64,000 nucleotides of DNA, taken from positions 1-64,000 of the forward strand of contig NZ_VUYS01000006.1 in the NCBI RefSeq assembly GCF_008389435.1. Reading direction: 5' to 3'. Shown here in pieces: positions 18,376 through 26,584 of this stretch. A program made the translations under genes and the position numbers. The notes under the pieces were generated by a model. It saw nothing but the letters and a program-made list of their open reading frames with translations. It was not told the origin of the DNA and searched no databases. The DNA comes from Candidatus Nitrosocosmicus agrestis. Its GTDB lineage: Archaea; Thermoproteota; Nitrososphaeria; Nitrososphaerales; Nitrososphaeraceae. How positions within the stretch are numbered: the first letter of the stretch is position 1; each line of letters opens with the position of its first letter.

Positions 18376-18987
18376 TCAGTTTTCTATAACTTTATTATTC
18401 TTGACTTTTATTCTATTGGATGATATCAATTCTATCGCAGTGACATAAGCCTCATGCTCCAAAACTAGGATCCTATCAGACAAGGTTTGGTCAGTGTCAT
18501 AGGAAAGTACGGGAACACATTTTTGTAATATTATTGGCCCAGTGTCAACACCTGTATCGACAAAATGTACAGTACAGCCGGAAATTTTAACCCCTGCATC
18601 TAAGGCTTGCCTTTGGGCATTTAGGCCCTTAAAGGAAGGAAGCAGCGAAGGATGAATATTAACAATTTTATGTCGAAATTTGTTTATAATAGTAGGGCCG
18701 ATAATACGCATAAAACCAGCTAAGCAAATTAAAGTATCATTTACTCCAAAGTCATATCTATTTAAAACCGATAATAGCTCATTCTCAAAATCTTCTTTGG
18801 CCTTGGTCGTCACGGCAACAGTTTGCACTCCAAATTCATCACGAGCAATTTTTAGACCTGGTGCGTCGGATTTGTTAGAGATAACAATGACTTTTTTTAT
18901 ACCCTTTAATTTGTTTGATCGAATGGCTTCCAGTATTGCTTTCATGTTACTCCCTCTTCCTGAAATAAGTATAGCCAAATTCAGCAA
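18376..18987 (-). CDS. purN: Phosphoribosylglycinamide formyltransferase
   Basis: A 203-residue formyltetrahydrofolate-dependent GAR transformylase, step three of purine synthesis. The N-terminal ISGRGSNM binds the ribonucleotide, and the catalytic Asn and His are in NIHPSLLPSFKG with Asp in TGVDTGP. Length is normal. Other purine genes in this window, purS and purC, are not adjacent. It is convergent with the TPR gene. Confidence 0.94.
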   Translation of the reverse strand: MLNLAILISGRGSNMKAILEAIRSNKLKGIKKVIVISNKSDAPGLKIARDEFGVQTVAVTTKAKEDFENELLSVLNRYDFGVNDTLICLAGFMRIIGPTIINKFRHKIVNIHPSLLPSFKGLNAQRQALDAGVKISGCTVHFVDTGVDTGPIILQKCVPVLSYDTDQTLSDRILVLEHEAYVTAIELISSNRIKVKNNKVIEN

Positions 18988-19113
18988 GTTAATAAGTTAG
19001 CATGAAAGGTAGTATTTATTCGAATATTATACATGGATCAAAAAAACCGCTCGTAATATCAATGCCCAATTTTAAATGCAGTTCGAATTTTGATGTATTT
19101 AATTTTGAATATG

Positions 19114-19899
19114 TTAAGTTCTGAATCCAAAAAATCCGTCATAAAATACCTTTACCGACACTACTAACAAAACCAGGCTAAATAATATAAGAATCTTTGA
19201 CGAATCTACTCTAAGGGCCAAAAGGCTTCCCGCAGTGCCACCTATTAAAGATCCTATCGACAAGACAATGCCCATTTGATAATCAGGCCATCCCTGTAAA
19301 GCAAAAAGTATTACACCCGATAGAGAAGTAAATATTAATACAAACTGAGAGGTAGCCGTTGAAGCTTTCATGCTGAATCGCATTAATATTACCAAGCAAG
19401 GAACATAAATAATTCCGCCTCCAACTCCAAAGCTACTGGATATTATACCAGCAAAAAAAGACAAAATAACAAATATTGTGAATTTAAGTTTATTGTCAAA
19501 AACCCTGGTAATAGATTCATCGCCCTTCCTAGAGTTTATCAAATTTTTTCTCAGAATTAAATAGATGGCCGTAGTTGCCAAGATTATTCCAAAGTAATAT
19601 CTAAACTGCTCAATTGACATAAAATTGGATAATTGTACCCCGATAACGGTGCCAGGAATTGACGAACAGGCTAATGCCAAGCCGGTTTTATAATTAACAA
19701 GTCGTTTTCTAACATACTGTGCTGAAGATGAGACGCTAGTGCTCATTACAGCAAGTAGGCTGGTAGAAGATATCTGAGAAGGGATGTAATCAAGGTAACT
19801 TAAGAATGGCCCGTTTATAATTCCCCCTCCGACTCCCACCATGGAGCCAACTAATCCTGCGAATAATGAAACTATAAAGGCAAGGATAAATTCAATCAA
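19114..19899 (-). CDS. Sulfite exporter TauE/SafE family permease
   Basis: A 261-residue protein with about eight membrane helices and the two family-typical glycine-rich repeats VGVGGGIINGPFLSY (N-half) and FGVGGGIIYVPCLVI (C-half). The family moves sulfite, sulfonates or other small anions, or sulfur intermediates. The substrate cannot be predicted here. Runs in the same direction as the small membrane protein at 19949. Confidence 0.85.
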   Translation of the reverse strand: MIEFILAFIVSLFAGLVGSMVGVGGGIINGPFLSYLDYIPSQISSTSLLAVMSTSVSSSAQYVRKRLVNYKTGLALACSSIPGTVIGVQLSNFMSIEQFRYYFGIILATTAIYLILRKNLINSRKGDESITRVFDNKLKFTIFVILSFFAGIISSSFGVGGGIIYVPCLVILMRFSMKASTATSQFVLIFTSLSGVILFALQGWPDYQMGIVLSIGSLIGGTAGSLLALRVDSSKILILFSLVLLVVSVKVFYDGFFGFRT

Positions 19900-19948
19900 T
19901 AGTTATACTTCATCAACCTTCAACCATCATCGTATAATAATTTAGGGT

Positions 19949-20170
19949 CTAAAATTCTTTTGATGATTTGTTTGCCCAATACAAAACAGCAATAGTACTT
20001 AATCCTGATCCTATAATTCCTGCAAGTAAGGCTTCCAAAAAATACTTGGAAAAAAGGTTAGGAATAATAGTACTAAAAAAATTCGTGATAAATGGAAGTA
20101 TTGAATAGACCAAAATGCCTCCAACAAAACCTAATATCCAAAACATTATGATCAAAACTAGCCTATTCAT
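19949..20170 (-). CDS. Small two-helix membrane protein
   Basis: A 73-residue protein with hydrophobic helices at about 4-28 and 45-65 and a short basic tail. It starts with ATG 20170, lies 49 bases upstream of the TauE-like gene on the same strand, and could be co-transcribed. I do not recognise a family. Confidence 0.5.
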   Translation of the reverse strand: MNRLVLIIMFWILGFVGGILVYSILPFITNFFSTIIPNLFSKYFLEALLAGIIGSGLSTIAVLYWANKSSKEF

Positions 20171-20293
20171 CGATAAATCCCATTGAAAGTTATTATCCGT
20201 ATAATAGGATTTACTATTAAATTTTTCAGGTAGATTGGAAGATTTTATAAATAAAGCTATTAATATGAATAGAGTAAAAATTATAATGTGTGA

Positions 20294-20590
20294 TTGAAAC
20301 TGACAGCGACAAAAAAAGAATTAAAACAAAAAGAGAATTTGGAAAGACTAAATAGTGCAATAACGACACTAGATTCGTTAATTAAGAATGTAAATATTCA
20401 AAGGAACATTAGAAACATGATTCGCGAGGTTTTAGCAATTCTTAAAGATGAAAAAGGAGGTAGCATATCAGTTAGAGCTGCAAATGCCATTAGTATGCTG
20501 GATGGAGTAACCCAGAATCCACAAATGCAATCACATATAAGGACCAGCCTTTGGCAAGTAGTTTCTGCATTAGAGAGTATACGCGAATAG
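20294..20590 (+). CDS. UPF0147 family protein
   Basis: A 98-residue, all-helical protein matching the small archaeal UPF0147 family: LDSLIKNVNIQRNIRNMIREV and then SVRAANAISMLDGVTQNPQMQ. Function unknown. TTG start; the nearest ATG (20286) is out of frame and closes at once. An A/T-rich TTTATAAAT box lies about 45 bases upstream. Confidence 0.8.
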   Translation: MKLTATKKELKQKENLERLNSAITTLDSLIKNVNIQRNIRNMIREVLAILKDEKGGSISVRAANAISMLDGVTQNPQMQSHIRTSLWQVVSALESIRE

Positions 20591-20607
20591 AAACTTTTTT
20601 TTCACTA

Positions 20608-20745
20608 TCAAGTAGCAGGTTTACCGGGCTTAGGAGGCGGAGGTAATTTTTCCAGTTTATGATTGGGATTAGCTAAATAATGGCGTGATGCACCTTCTCC
20701 ACTTAAGACAATATTACAATTTATACATCTGTATCTTATGGCCAA
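20608..20745 (-). CDS. 45-residue zinc-binding-like small protein
   Basis: A short frame read from TTG 20745 (an in-frame TGA lies only two codons upstream). The product has CINC (7-10) and two later histidines (22, 29) within a compact zinc-knuckle-like head, then a proline/lysine tail PPPPKPGKP. It sits between UPF0147 and the FttA gene. The sequence looks protein-like and not like a shadow of any other gene, but its expression is not shown. Confidence 0.5.
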   Translation of the reverse strand: MAIRYRCINCNIVLSGEGASRHYLANPNHKLEKLPPPPKPGKPAT

Positions 20746-20794
20746 CTCTGTTCAACAATTACAACACCATACATATGGAAAAACCTATCGAATC

Positions 20795-22912
20795 CTATTT
20801 TAATTTCAAAATTTCTTTATTGTCAGGTACACTCGATCGGATTCGCATTCTAGAGTAAACCATACTTGCCACATTCTCTGATTTAGACTTCTCACCATGA
20901 TTAACGAGAACTCTTTTGGGTCTAACTTTAGCAATAAAATTCATTATTTGGTTAAAATCACTGTGGCCGCTAAAACCATCAATTTTCTGCTTTTCACACT
21001 TAACGGGAATTACTTTCACTTTTCCGTTCTTGTCAATCATGCTGGCTTCAGAAATTGATCCATCTAATACTCGCCTGCCCAATGTCCCATTAATTTGGTA
21101 GGATACAAAAATGATTTTATTAGCAGGATTCGGAGAAATATGTTTGAAATATTCTACCGATGGACCTCCTTCGAGCATTCCCGAGGTAGCCATAATGATT
21201 GAAGGAGAATCATCCTCAAAAACCTCCTCTCGCTTTCCAATCCCATTTATCATGGTAAAATATGATGAGGTAAAGGGATTAACACCTTCAGAGACGGATT
21301 TTCTTACATCAAATCCAAGGTAATGAGCAAAAGACATGTGGATTGCACTTGCCTCAGAAATCATACCTTCTATAAAGATTGGAGATTCAATTAATCGTCC
21401 TTCCCTCATCTCTCTATCTATAACAAGCATTATTTCCTGAGCCCTACCGACTGCAGGGACAGGAATCAATACCTTTCCGCCCATTTTCAGAGTTCGATTA
21501 ATACTCTCCGTAAATGAACTATAAACTTGAGATTGGTCAGGCATGATATCATTGCTCGCACCATAAGTACTTTCGGTAATGATGGTTTCAACTCGAGGAT
21601 ATGTTGCTAGTGCACCATCCAGCAATTGTGTCCTCGCATATTTGTAATCACCAGTATACAGAATATTATGAGCTCCTGAGATGTTTATATGAACAGTTGC
21701 GCTTCCCATAATATGACCAGCATTATTCAAGGTTATTGTAATGTCTGGAGATATATCAGTTGGCTTTCCATAAGGGATAGGGATACAATGTTTTATGACT
21801 TCATTTACATCTCGTGTTTCATACGGAATATAAGATCCGTTGCTTTGAGCGATTTTAATGGAATCCATTTGCAACAAAGTCATTAACGGTAGAGTTGGCT
21901 CTGTACAATAAATTGGACCTTTATATCCGAATTTGTAGATACTTGGAAGAAAGCCTTGGTGATCAATATGAGCATGGCTAATTACGATTGCATCCAATTC
22001 ATCAAGGCTAAAATCAAACCAATCTAATCGAGGATATGCGTTGAAATTTAAACTTTCACCAGGGTTAATTCCACAATCAAGCATGATCTTACTTTCAGGA
22101 GTAACAACGATAAAGCATGACCGACCTACTTGTTTGACTCCACCCAGACAGTATAGTAGGACTTCTTTGATATTGTTATAAACAAACCTATGATGATCTA
22201 CCTGGTTAGTAGCAGGAACGTTAAATAATTCCCCATTAGACACAGGCAAACTGTTATTACCATTTATGTTGTTTTGTCTTACAAGTGAATTAGACAAAAG
22301 AGGTGGTCGGAAGATTCTACGACCTAGATCTTGATAAAAAATTGTACGTTCCTTAGAAGAACTCTTCAGGACAGAATGGATATTCTTGATACTATTTGAG
22401 GGGATATGCGGAGAGCGTCTAGTGTGAGCAATCCATCCTGTATCAACAGCTATTTTCAAAAAGAGTTCGCTGTTTATTCCTTCAGGATTATTAACTTCTA
22501 ATATAACTTCACCTGTAGCTTCATCGCAGAAAATCACAGATATAGTAATCTCTTTTGGTAGTATCTTACTTATAGCTACCCTCGTAGCATCTTCAGAAAG
22601 TCTTATGGATGGGTCGGTTCTGATTATAAATCTCTTTTTTACGGACTTTGACAAAGCTGACAAATGCAATGTTAATTCTGTTAACGCAAATGCAGGATTT
22701 TTTGTGTATAAGGCAATATTTGCTGATTCAAAGACAACAGTGGTAATTTTGGCTTCTTTGGGAATAGAATCTAAAATCCGACCTTCCAATATTTTCTCGT
22801 TATTTATGCCGTCCTTATCAACAAATTTGTTGGCATCTTCCCTAATCCGAGACTCCCTATCATTTATTTTGGGATTTCTTTCATTTTTTTCTAATTTCTT
22901 TTCGGGTATCAA
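20795..22912 (-). CDS. fttA: FttA/aCPSF1, KH-domain beta-CASP ribonuclease and termination factor
   Basis: A 705-residue archaeal CPSF73 homologue. In archaea it cleaves nascent RNA and ends transcription. The two N-terminal KH-type domains (from about 45 to 180) begin with IPKEAKITTVVFE. The metallo-beta-lactamase core has SHAHIDHQG, and the beta-CASP part ends in GFSGHSDFNQIM and VLVNHGEKSKSE. Typical members are about 640 residues. The excess comes from a charged N-terminal extension of about 45 residues and an Asn-rich insertion before the nuclease core (near 215-245). TTG start. Confidence 0.93.
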   Translation of the reverse strand: MIPEKKLEKNERNPKINDRESRIREDANKFVDKDGINNEKILEGRILDSIPKEAKITTVVFESANIALYTKNPAFALTELTLHLSALSKSVKKRFIIRTDPSIRLSEDATRVAISKILPKEITISVIFCDEATGEVILEVNNPEGINSELFLKIAVDTGWIAHTRRSPHIPSNSIKNIHSVLKSSSKERTIFYQDLGRRIFRPPLLSNSLVRQNNINGNNSLPVSNGELFNVPATNQVDHHRFVYNNIKEVLLYCLGGVKQVGRSCFIVVTPESKIMLDCGINPGESLNFNAYPRLDWFDFSLDELDAIVISHAHIDHQGFLPSIYKFGYKGPIYCTEPTLPLMTLLQMDSIKIAQSNGSYIPYETRDVNEVIKHCIPIPYGKPTDISPDITITLNNAGHIMGSATVHINISGAHNILYTGDYKYARTQLLDGALATYPRVETIITESTYGASNDIMPDQSQVYSSFTESINRTLKMGGKVLIPVPAVGRAQEIMLVIDREMREGRLIESPIFIEGMISEASAIHMSFAHYLGFDVRKSVSEGVNPFTSSYFTMINGIGKREEVFEDDSPSIIMATSGMLEGGPSVEYFKHISPNPANKIIFVSYQINGTLGRRVLDGSISEASMIDKNGKVKVIPVKCEKQKIDGFSGHSDFNQIMNFIAKVRPKRVLVNHGEKSKSENVASMVYSRMRIRSSVPDNKEILKLK

Positions 22913-23014
22913 TTTGCATTAAATTCCCTGTTTCTAAATTGCATCAAAAAGTCGAACAGACTTAACTGGTCGTTCTCATTATTTATGTTTTTAAACAGGA
23001 TTCTCGTGAGGATG

Positions 23015-23323
23015 TTATTTTCTGGATTTGGACCTATTTGTCGAAATTTTTTCAGCGATTATTTTCAAAAATTGATTCTTATTTGTCTCTGACTTTTCAA
23101 TCATTACATATCCAGACTTTATATGAGCGCGTTTAGGGAAACGGGCGCCGTCATTTATATTCCCTTCTTCAACTTTTATTCCCAAATCTTTAACTGCACT
23201 TACCAATTCAGAAACAAGGGGATCATAAGATGCAATAGATTTGGAAACTTTTCTTCCTCGAGTCCTAGACAAATTCTTGTTAAAATAATCAGCCCAAATT
23301 ATAATATTATCATAATCTTTCAT
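23015..23323 (-). CDS. srp19: Signal recognition particle protein SRP19
   Basis: A 102-residue SRP19, which binds SRP RNA helices 6 and 8 and prepares the site for SRP54. Recognisable are IIIWADYFNKNLSRTRGRKVS at the N-terminus (RNA-binding loop) and the KRAHIKSGYVMI strand near the C-terminus. Same strand as fttA and about 100 bases upstream of it. Confidence 0.92.
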   Translation of the reverse strand: MKDYDNIIIWADYFNKNLSRTRGRKVSKSIASYDPLVSELVSAVKDLGIKVEEGNINDGARFPKRAHIKSGYVMIEKSETNKNQFLKIIAEKISTNRSKSRK

Positions 23324-23400
23324 TTTCTATGAACAGCATCTATATATCTACCAAAGGCATCATTAAATTTTTCTTTTATTTATTATAATTTAAGGATCAT

Positions 23401-23673
23401 TCATTCATTTTTAACAGATATGATGCATTGACTAACAATAGGATTATAGATCCTCAAATCATTACACATATTTCTTACTTTTTCAACAGCATTAGATTCA
23501 TTCTCAGCCATTACCTGTATCGTAAACGACTTAGCCGATCTGACCGACACAAAATCAGTATAGTTTTCTTTAAGGATCAGATCGTTTAACACGGTCTCAC
23601 CTTCTGGGTCCTTTAGAAAATCTTTGTTACTAACTGTAACGTAAACTGTAAAAATTTTTTTCTTTTCGCTCAT
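23401..23673 (-). CDS. purS: Phosphoribosylformylglycinamidine synthase, PurS subunit
   Basis: A 90-residue PurS, the small bridging subunit of the three-part FGAM synthase (PurL/PurQ/PurS). The pattern VYVTVSNKDFLKDPEGETV followed by VRSAKSFTIQV is typical. ATG 23673 is preferred over an alternative start three codons upstream. PurL and PurQ are not in this window. Confidence 0.9.
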   Translation of the reverse strand: MSEKKKIFTVYVTVSNKDFLKDPEGETVLNDLILKENYTDFVSVRSAKSFTIQVMAENESNAVEKVRNMCNDLRIYNPIVSQCIISVKNE

Positions 23674-23715
23674 TACACACAATCAGACTACAATTTACCT
23701 AATATATATACAAAA

Positions 23716-23725
23716 GCTTTTAAGG
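23716..23725 (+). promoter_or_regulatory. Promoter element of tRNA-Thr
   Basis: GCTTTTAAGG, an archaeal-type BRE/TATA-like box 26 to 35 bases upstream of the first base of the tRNA. No other gene start lies near it on this strand. Confidence 0.45.
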
Positions 23726-23750
23726 CTGACTAAGTTTGATATTAAAAAAT

Positions 23751-23824
23751 GGTCATGTAGCTCAGCCTGGCAGAGCGAAGGTTTTGTAAACCTTAGGTCG
23801 CGGGTTCAAATCCCGTCATGACCT
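23751..23824 (+). tRNA. tRNA-Thr (anticodon UGU)
   Basis: The cloverleaf folds by eye: acceptor GGTCATG with CATGACC, D arm GCTC with GAGC, anticodon stem AAGGT with ACCTT around loop TTTGTAA (anticodon TGT), and T arm CGGGT/TTCAAAT/CCCG. No intron; CCA not encoded. A TTTTTG run directly after it is a probable terminator. Confidence 0.95.
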
Positions 23825-23921
23825 TTTTGTACAAATTAATGCAAATAAATTTAATTCATCCATTTGATAGCTTTATTTGACAGAATAGTATGTAAGTAAT
23901 AAAGATAATTTGTTTTTGACT

Positions 23922-24212
23922 ATGGAACTACTGGGAGAAATACTTCATTTTTCAAAAAGTGGACGTATAATCATAAAAATTGACAAAAATAATATTAATC
24001 ACAAACCCGGCTCACAGGTCTACAATGAAGGTGAAAAGAAAATTGGCAAAATTGCAGAACTTATAGGACCCGTAAATTCCCCTTATGCATCAATACTCCC
24101 CTTTATTCAGTCGAAAAATAAAATGGCCGGATCAAAGGTATATACCGCAGCATATTTGAAGAATTCTAAAACATCAAGGTCAAAGAGATCAATAAGAAGA
24201 AACAAAAAATAG
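23922..24212 (+). CDS. gar1: H/ACA ribonucleoprotein subunit Gar1
   Basis: A 96-residue Gar1, part of the H/ACA guide-RNA pseudouridylation complex with Cbf5, Nop10 and L7Ae. The beta-barrel core runs from LGEILHFSKSGRIIIKI to GKIAELIGPVNSPYASI, followed by a basic RSKRSIRRNKK tail. ATG 23922 is used rather than the TTG four codons earlier. Linkage of gar1 to tfb is a common archaeal arrangement and is seen here. Confidence 0.88.
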   Translation: MELLGEILHFSKSGRIIIKIDKNNINHKPGSQVYNEGEKKIGKIAELIGPVNSPYASILPFIQSKNKMAGSKVYTAAYLKNSKTSRSKRSIRRNKK

Positions 24213-24250
24213 GTGAATTAGAAATTTCCAATAATTTAGAGATATCAAAT

Positions 24251-25276
24251 GTGTGTCCGGAGTGTGATTCCCAGTTAATTCAGGATATATTAAAAGGAGA
24301 GTCCATTTGCGGAACATGTGGTTATGTGGTTGAAGAGAATGCAGAATACCTGGGACAAGAAATATTTACGAACGAGTTAAACTCTAAGAATAAAACTCTT
24401 CGGGCCAGTGGAATAAATAGCATATCTTATCATGATTTTGGACTTCATACTGAGATAGATAACCAATCTAAGGATTACACCGGGAAACATTTTAACGAAA
24501 ATACTAGAAAATACATGATTAACCTCAGAAAATGGAACAGCATTATAAGAATTTCGAGTACTAAGGAAAGAAGATTATCAAATGTATTGTCAAAAATTAA
24601 CGAAGTTAGCTCTGCTATGTCTTTTCCGAAAGTTGTTTGCGAGACTGCCGCCATGATTTATAGATATTATGAAAGCAAATGCGATACAAAAGGCAAATCG
24701 GCTTTTTGTATGGCAATTGCCTCGGTATACTATGCTTGCAAGGTTTGCAAGGTCCTAAGATCCCTGAATGAAATAGTAAATTACAATAACACAGTTGAAC
24801 AAACTAATGAGAATATAAAATTATCGTCAAAGTATTATAGATCAATGGTCTTAGTTTGTGGTAATAACGAGAACTTAGGAAATGAAAAACAGAACAAAAT
24901 TACTAACTTTATGTGTAGTGAAAATACTCATAACACAACAAAGTCAAATTATTCATTTTCAAGTCTACAATCTATTAGCATAAACCAATATATTTCCAAA
25001 ATAGCTAATACTGCGAAATTTGATGTAAAAATTGAAAGGCTTGCACTGGAAATAGCCAAAAAAACTGAAAATCACTTATTATCAGATGGAAAGTCCCCTA
25101 ATGGGATTGCAGCTGCATATATTTATCTAGCGTCGGTCCTACTAGGCATAAATCTACTCCAAATGGACATTTCAAAATTAGCAGGTGTTACTGAAGTAAC
25201 TATTAGAAACCGCTGCAAGGATATTTTGACATGTTTTAGAGTTACGTTAAGGATTAAACCATCCTTAAAGATATAA
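24251..25276 (+). CDS. tfb: Transcription initiation factor TFB
   Basis: A 341-residue TFIIB homologue that bridges TBP-bound DNA and RNA polymerase. The zinc ribbon is C2, C5, C20 and C23. The B-finger region follows, then two cyclin-like repeats (about 110-190 and 240-340). The linker between them is long and Asn-rich, and the first repeat seems to have diverged. GTG start puts the first zinc cysteine at position 2. The frame is also open upstream into gar1, so an upstream non-standard start cannot be excluded. It may be one of several TFBs, as is usual in this phylum. Confidence 0.87.
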   Translation: MCPECDSQLIQDILKGESICGTCGYVVEENAEYLGQEIFTNELNSKNKTLRASGINSISYHDFGLHTEIDNQSKDYTGKHFNENTRKYMINLRKWNSIIRISSTKERRLSNVLSKINEVSSAMSFPKVVCETAAMIYRYYESKCDTKGKSAFCMAIASVYYACKVCKVLRSLNEIVNYNNTVEQTNENIKLSSKYYRSMVLVCGNNENLGNEKQNKITNFMCSENTHNTTKSNYSFSSLQSISINQYISKIANTAKFDVKIERLALEIAKKTENHLLSDGKSPNGIAAAYIYLASVLLGINLLQMDISKLAGVTEVTIRNRCKDILTCFRVTLRIKPSLKI

Positions 25277-25308
25277 ATTATCTACAATCCAAATTATGAT
25301 GAAGATTA

Positions 25309-25620
25309 ATGGGCGGTAACAAGAAGAAGCCAACTCAGTCAGGAGCATCTAAATCACAAGATGCTAAAGGCAATAAGAAAGATGAAGTTAAAAAGGCCCC
25401 TAAAGTTCAACAAAAACAAAAATTATCAGTAATAATAGAAGACTCGCAAGGCATGAAGGCTTTAAATTCAATGAAAGCAATCACGGTGCATTCTTTGGCT
25501 CGCAATTTAGGAGTAAAGATTTCTGTGGCAAATAACTATCTAAAGAATTTGGAAAACAAAAATATTATTAAAAACGTTGGAGGGTATAGCGGGCACAAGA
25601 TTTATGAAAAAATTAAGTAA
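25309..25620 (+). CDS. rps25e: Ribosomal protein eS25
   Basis: A 103-residue protein with a lysine-rich N-terminal tail and a winged-helix core (ITVHSLARNLGVKISVANNYLKNLE and IIKNVGGYSGHKIYE), typical of archaeal S25e. It follows tfb by 32 bases on the same strand. Confidence 0.92.
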   Translation: MGGNKKKPTQSGASKSQDAKGNKKDEVKKAPKVQQKQKLSVIIEDSQGMKALNSMKAITVHSLARNLGVKISVANNYLKNLENKNIIKNVGGYSGHKIYEKIK

Positions 25621-25624
25621 ACTA

Positions 25625-26029
25625 TCAAAATATTTCCGACTTTCTTAGAGTCATTTGATCCCCCATCTTTATTGAAGATAAGATATCCAGATTACTTGAA
25701 ATCATATGTCCAACTAAATTAAACTTTTGTGCGGTAATAGAATCTCTTAAGAAGATGCAAAAAATACTACTTTGTGGAGAGAATGCAATATCACCCTTTT
25801 TAAATTGACCAATCGATTTTTCTGAACCCATTTTGATATCAGTCTGAAAATAAATAAATGAATCACCAAACTTGTGCAAGATGCCTGAAATAGGCATAGA
25901 ATTAATTATTTTACGTATGGTCAATGGTGATAAATGTCTTACTAGTTGTGCTGGAAGAATGTCAACTCCATTTATAACCAACTCGATTGAAATTCTCGAT
26001 ACACTTGAATTTGAACCAGACAACAACAT
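25625..26029 (-). CDS. Cyclophilin-like fold protein (TM1367-type)
   Basis: A 134-residue protein with the small cyclophilin-like barrel pattern, ending in KGDIAFSPQSSIFCIFL and GHMISSNLDILSSIKMGD, as in the TM1367-type family common in archaea. Whether it has prolyl isomerase activity is not known. ATG 26029. Convergent with rps25e, 4 bases between stops. Confidence 0.68.
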   Translation of the reverse strand: MLLSGSNSSVSRISIELVINGVDILPAQLVRHLSPLTIRKIINSMPISGILHKFGDSFIYFQTDIKMGSEKSIGQFKKGDIAFSPQSSIFCIFLRDSITAQKFNLVGHMISSNLDILSSIKMGDQMTLRKSEIF

Positions 26030-26098
26030 TAATTAAAAGTTTATAAATATGAACTTTCAGTAACATTTAATTATATTAGTTATTCCTTTTGGATATTA

Positions 26099-26542
26099 GT
26101 GGCTATTAAGAGAACAAAAAAGTCTACTTCCAAAAAAAGCGATCGGTTGGATGAAGGAGAAAATGATGAAAATGGAATCAATAGCCTGGAAGAAAATTCT
26201 ACAGAAGTACTGTCGACCAAAAAGAAAGAGGTCACAATAACTAGAGAATACAAAACTTATGAAGCTGACATAGATTTTAAGTTAAAAGAAATACCATCGA
26301 AAGAGGGCGAAATCCTTATTGGACCTACTCGTTTGACCAGATTTGAAAAAGCTAGAATTACTGGTGCCAGGTCTTTGCAGCTTTCCTTGGGAGCACCAAT
26401 CCTTACAAAAATCCCTTCTGAATTGACTGATACAATTATGATAGCTAAATATGAACTGGAAAAAAAGACACTACCTATTTCGATTCGAAGGATATTACCA
26501 AACGGACTATACGAAGATATTCCTATTGAATGGACAATATAA
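26099..26542 (+). CDS. rpoK: RNA polymerase subunit Rpo6 (RpoK)
   Basis: A 147-residue subunit equivalent to eukaryotic RPB6 and bacterial omega. The conserved C-terminal domain starts at GPTRLTRFEKARITGARSLQLS (about 80-101) and continues to the strand RRILPNGLYEDIPI. The N-terminal half is an acidic and lysine-rich tail longer than in most archaea. GTG start at 26099. Confidence 0.92.
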   Translation: MAIKRTKKSTSKKSDRLDEGENDENGINSLEENSTEVLSTKKKEVTITREYKTYEADIDFKLKEIPSKEGEILIGPTRLTRFEKARITGARSLQLSLGAPILTKIPSELTDTIMIAKYELEKKTLPISIRRILPNGLYEDIPIEWTI

Positions 26543-26584
26543 AAAAAATGATCCTGACTAATTTCACTTTTTTACTAACATGTG

